The notes beneath the pieces were generated by a model, which was not told where the DNA came from, searched no databases, and saw only the letters and a program-made list of their open reading frames with translations. A program made the position numbers and the translations under genes. This document shows positions 13,139 to 15,150 of a stretch of DNA of 15,150 bases, in pieces. The DNA comes from CAZJYI01 sp964550025. Lineage in GTDB: Bacteria > Verrucomicrobiota > Kiritimatiellia > UBA8416 > CAYOBW01. The stretch lies in contig CAZJYI010000221.1 of the NCBI GenBank assembly GCA_964550025.1, positions 1 through 15,150 of the forward strand. Reading direction: 5' to 3'. Positions within the stretch are counted from its first letter, which is position 1; every line of letters begins with the position of its first letter.

Positions 13139-13162
13139 AGTGATCACTGACTACTGATCACT
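13139..13162 (-). terminator. Possible hairpin terminator of the hydrogenase-regulator operon
   Basis: AGTGATCA and TGATCACT pair as an 8-bp stem with an 8-nt loop, starting 12 nt after the response-regulator stop on the minus strand. There is no T-run, so it is weak as an intrinsic terminator. The AGTGATCACT wording also fits a low-complexity dispersed repeat. Confidence 0.35.
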
Positions 13163-13174
13163 TCCCACGACCGC

Positions 13175-13552
13175 CTACTGCAGCTTGGCCTTCAACGTGC
13201 GGATCAGAACATCCGGGTTGATCGGCTTCTGCAGCACGCCGCCGAGACCAAGGTCGGAGTAGCTGGTTACCATGCTGAGGCTGTCGCCGACGGAGCTCAG
13301 CATGTAGATCGGGGGGAGCTCGCCGCCGATGGCCTTGATTTCCTTGACCAGGTTGGTTCCCGCGTCGACCTCCTCCATCATCAGGTCCACGATGATGAAG
13401 TCCGGGTCGGTTTCCTTGTAGCGCCGCAGGCCTTCTTCGGCACTGCCGGCGGTTTCCATGATGTAGCCTTCGCCTTCGACGATCATGCCGATTGCATCCA
13501 GGAGGTCCTGGTCGTCGTCGATGCACAGAATTACGTGTTTGCCATCCCTCAT
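13175..13552 (-). CDS. Stand-alone response-regulator receiver protein
   Basis: The protein has 125 residues, a single CheY-like receiver with no output domain. The acidic pocket is D12-D14 (CIDDD), the phospho-acceptor is D56 (IIVDLMM), the switch Ser is S86 (MLSS), and the conserved Lys is K109 (LQKPI). All phosphorylation residues are present, so it is probably competent and signals by protein-protein contact. AAGGAG lies 10 nt before the ATG. It is 134 nt downstream of the hydrogenase maturation protease on the same strand, with a perfect inverted repeat between them. Linkage to the hydrogenase is suggestive only; no histidine kinase is visible. Confidence 0.95.
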   Translation of the reverse strand: MRDGKHVILCIDDDQDLLDAIGMIVEGEGYIMETAGSAEEGLRRYKETDPDFIIVDLMMEEVDAGTNLVKEIKAIGGELPPIYMLSSVGDSLSMVTSYSDLGLGGVLQKPINPDVLIRTLKAKLQ

Positions 13553-13580
13553 TACTATCTCGCTCCTTACTCCCGAAACC

Positions 13581-13671
13581 GGGGTCAGCCCTTGAATTAA
13601 TAGTTAACGCATGCAGGAGTCATGTCTATCGAAGCGTCCGCCCGTTAACTATTAATTCAAGGGCTGACCCC
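13581..13671. repeat. Perfect 29-bp inverted repeat, REP/MITE-like element
   Basis: The left arm 13581-13609 starts GGGGTCAGCCCTTGAATTAA. The right arm 13643-13671 is its exact reverse complement, ending GGGCTGACCCC. The loop is 33 nt and all 29 positions pair. The AT-rich inner half (TTAATAGTTAAC) is unlike the GC-rich surroundings. The GGGGTCAG...CTGACCCC wording is, from memory, typical of short elements mobilised by REP-associated Y1 transposases (TnpA_REP/RAYT). No transposase is in the window, so this copy is non-autonomous. Confidence 0.9.
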
Positions 13672-13686
13672 AACGGGCATTACTCC

Positions 13687-14160
13687 TTACTCCATTGCTT
13701 CCGCGGCGTCTTCGTAGAGCCCGTTGCGGATGACGCCTTCGATGAAGCTCGACGCCGCCTCCAGGTTCTCTCGTGCCCGCGGCGAAAGCCGCTCCCCGAA
13801 CTCGTTGAACTCGTATCCTCGGATCCCGAGGGCGTATCCCCGCGGGTCCCCGTTGAACATGTCGCGGGCCATGGCAAGGACGGCTCCCGGCTCACAGCTA
13901 TGTGAACTGAAGCTCAGCTCCGTTCCCTGCGGCTCGATGCGGGCGAACGAGAAAGGCTCGCGTCCCTTCACTGCCGCATCCGCGAAGACCACGACATCAT
14001 ACCCCGCGGCTTGCGCCGCGTCTTCAACAACCAACTGGTAGTCGGAGTCAACCGTGACACCGTCCAGCCGTTTCTTCTCGATGGCTTCTGCCAGGGCAGG
14101 GCCCAGGCCGTCATCGAGACGCCCCGGGTTCCCGTACCCGATCAGCAGTACCTTAGTCAT
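13687..14160 (-). CDS. [NiFe]-hydrogenase maturation endopeptidase (HoxW/HybD family)
   Basis: The protein has 157 residues, normal for peptidase family M52. It removes the C-terminal tail of the hydrogenase large subunit after nickel insertion. The N-terminal family motif GYGNPGRLDDGLG spans 8-20. Metal-binding positions correspond to D17 (Glu in E. coli HybD), D61 (FADAAVKG) and H87 (SHSCEP). YALGIRGYEF and ERLSPRARENLE in the second half also fit the family. Its ATG overlaps the last codons of the large subunit by 8 nt (ATGACTAA), so translation is almost certainly coupled and its substrate is that protein. The stop is followed 15 nt later by the inverted repeat. Confidence 0.95.
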   Translation of the reverse strand: MTKVLLIGYGNPGRLDDGLGPALAEAIEKKRLDGVTVDSDYQLVVEDAAQAAGYDVVVFADAAVKGREPFSFARIEPQGTELSFSSHSCEPGAVLAMARDMFNGDPRGYALGIRGYEFNEFGERLSPRARENLEAASSFIEGVIRNGLYEDAAEAME

Positions 14161-15150
14161 TCAGTTCGACGCCCTTGGCCTTACGATCCACCAGCTTGCC
14201 CTCGTTGTCAAGGACCTCGATAACAAGCGGCATCTGTCCCATCGCATGCGTGGCGCAGGACAGGCAGGGGTCGTAGGCGCGGATGGCGACCTCGACGTGG
14301 TTCAGGAGCCCCTCGGTGATTTCCGTCCCGGAGAGGTACTGCTTGGCCACGCCCTCGACCGCCAGGTTCATGGGCATGTTGTTGTTGGTCGTGGAGACGA
14401 TCAGGTTGCACATGGTGATCTGATCGTTCTCGTCCACCTCGTAGTGGTGGAAGAGCGTTCCGCGCGGTGCTTCGATCAGGCCAACGCCGGACGGCCGGCG
14501 CTCGCCCTTGACGACGAGGTCCGTGCCCTGCATGTCCGGATCGTTCAGCAGTTCGCCGATCTTCTCGATCGAGTGCAGCGTTTCGATCATGCGCGCCCAA
14601 TGGTAACCCATCGTGACGTTGCACGGCTTGCCTTCGGTCACGGCCGCGAACTCCTTGCGGGCTGCTTCGGCCTCGGGCGTGTCGATGAAGTCGCACGTGT
14701 TGACGCGCGACAGCGGACCGACGCGGTACCAGCCGTCCTCGGTTCCGATCGACTTGATGAAGGGGAACTTCATGTATGACCAGGGGCGCACTTCCTCGGC
14801 GATGTAGTCGAGGTAGTTCTGGTAGTCGACCTGGTCGAAGATCGAATTGCCCTCGGCGTCGATCGCGCGCAGGTTGCCGTGGTACAGGTCCATGGCGCCG
14901 TCTTCGCGGATGAGCGAAACGTGGTTGGAGGGGAAGCTGCCGAAGTCCGCCAGCGTGTCCAGGTGCTCCACGGTGTAGTCCTTGGCGATCTTCAGCGCGC
15001 CGCGTGACCATTCCAGCATCTGCTCGAAGTCCTTGAGGAAACCGTCGCGCTCCTCGATCGTGAGGTTCTTGTTCACCCCGCCGGGCACCGCGCCGGTGCC
15101 GTGGATCTTCTTGCCGGCCGTAGCCTTGATCAGCTCCTGCCCGTACTTGC
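14153..15150 (-). CDS. hoxH: [NiFe]-hydrogenase large subunit, HoxH-like, 5' end missing
   Basis: About 331 codons are present and the frame runs off the window end, so the N-terminal part with the first Cys pair of the Ni-Fe site (RxCGxC) is not seen. The C-terminal ligand motif DPCLSCATH is intact and is followed by a 30-residue tail (starting AMGQMPL) that the protease encoded next should remove after the His. The segments GKKIHGTGAVPGGVNK, RPWSYMKFPF, GWYRVGPLSR and EAPRGTLFHHY fit group 3 bidirectional, cytoplasmic hydrogenases of HoxH type; Mvh-like relatives are the main alternative. The partner in electron transfer would be encoded upstream, outside the window. A GTG at 15088 is internal, not a start, because homology continues through it. 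It overlaps the maturation protease. Confidence 0.95.
   Translation of the reverse strand, partial: KYGQELIKATAGKKIHGTGAVPGGVNKNLTIEERDGFLKDFEQMLEWSRGALKIAKDYTVEHLDTLADFGSFPSNHVSLIREDGAMDLYHGNLRAIDAEGNSIFDQVDYQNYLDYIAEEVRPWSYMKFPFIKSIGTEDGWYRVGPLSRVNTCDFIDTPEAEAARKEFAAVTEGKPCNVTMGYHWARMIETLHSIEKIGELLNDPDMQGTDLVVKGERRPSGVGLIEAPRGTLFHHYEVDENDQITMCNLIVSTTNNNMPMNLAVEGVAKQYLSGTEITEGLLNHVEVAIRAYDPCLSCATHAMGQMPLVIEVLDNEGKLVDRKAKGVELND

Larger units (their letters stand above)
12680..13174. other. 495-base gap with repeats and one plus-strand remnant
   Basis: No intact gene is visible. From low to high coordinate it holds a 14-bp tandem repeat (12762-12789), a plus-strand coding-like remnant (12813-12938), an 11-bp hairpin (13078-13111) and an 8-bp hairpin next to the response-regulator stop (13139-13162). 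A plus-strand open frame across 12935-13150 looks like low-complexity Arg-rich shadow. Confidence 0.7.

Noticed and set aside
12935..13150. A plus-strand frame of 71 codons after the remnant
   Set aside because: Arg/Ser-rich composition across hairpin DNA with no motif; it is more likely repeat-derived.
15027..15088. GTG at 15088 as the true start of the hydrogenase large subunit
   Set aside because: The frame continues upstream into KYGQELIKATAGKKIHGTG, which fits the family, so the gene is truncated by the window edge.

Overview
The window is high-GC bacterial DNA. Every confidently called protein gene reads on the minus strand, so transcription runs from high to low coordinates. Bactofilins, a MoxR/DUF58/transglutaminase cluster, small secreted proteins of unknown function, a HEAT-like protein and many repeat-filled intergenic gaps suggest a member of the PVC superphylum (Planctomycetota, Lentisphaerota or Kiritimatiellota type) or a similar environmental lineage. 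This is inference from gene content and repeat style. There is no rRNA or universal marker here to settle it.

Layout in transcription order (15150 to 1). (a) 15150-13175: the 3' part of a HoxH-like group 3 [NiFe]-hydrogenase large subunit, a maturation endopeptidase overlapping it by 8 nt, a perfect 29-bp inverted repeat (REP/MITE-like), and a stand-alone CheY-like receiver protein. (b) 13174-12680: about 495 bases with no intact gene, holding hairpins, a 14-bp tandem repeat and one plus-strand coding-like remnant. (c) 12679-11759: an exported archaemetzincin-like zinc protease. (d) 11758-11530: a repeat-rich gap. (e) 11529-10323: two secreted proteins, one unrecognised and one HEAT-like. (f) 10219-5583: a MoxR ATPase, DUF58 protein and membrane transglutaminase cluster, interrupted by a dispersed-type repeat. 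(g) 5582-5209: a gap with a decayed copy of the 5' end and leader of argC, and a candidate promoter. (h) 5208-4534: an exported isochorismatase-like cysteine hydrolase. (i) 4417-about 99: argC, a bactofilin, a zinc-ribbon bactofilin, parB, and a lipoprotein-like M28/glutaminyl-cyclase-like enzyme.

How the genes work together. The hydrogenase large subunit needs its C-terminal tail removed by the overlapping protease; the receiver downstream may regulate or simply be co-expressed. MoxR, DUF58 and transglutaminase form a widespread conserved cluster in which the AAA+ ATPase probably acts as a chaperone for the membrane partners. The argC to parB block looks like one operon with gaps of 10-42 nt from a good sigma-70-type promoter at 4474-4502. 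It places two bactofilin-type cytoskeletal proteins directly upstream of parB, as in bacteria where bactofilins and ParB are physically linked. No parA is visible.

The best candidates for something new are the zinc-ribbon/bactofilin fusion next to parB, the fossil argC 5' duplication (67% identity over 113 ungapped bases, promoter region included), the plus-strand coding-like remnant at 12813-12938, and the way nearly every intergenic gap carries a different repeat or hairpin.
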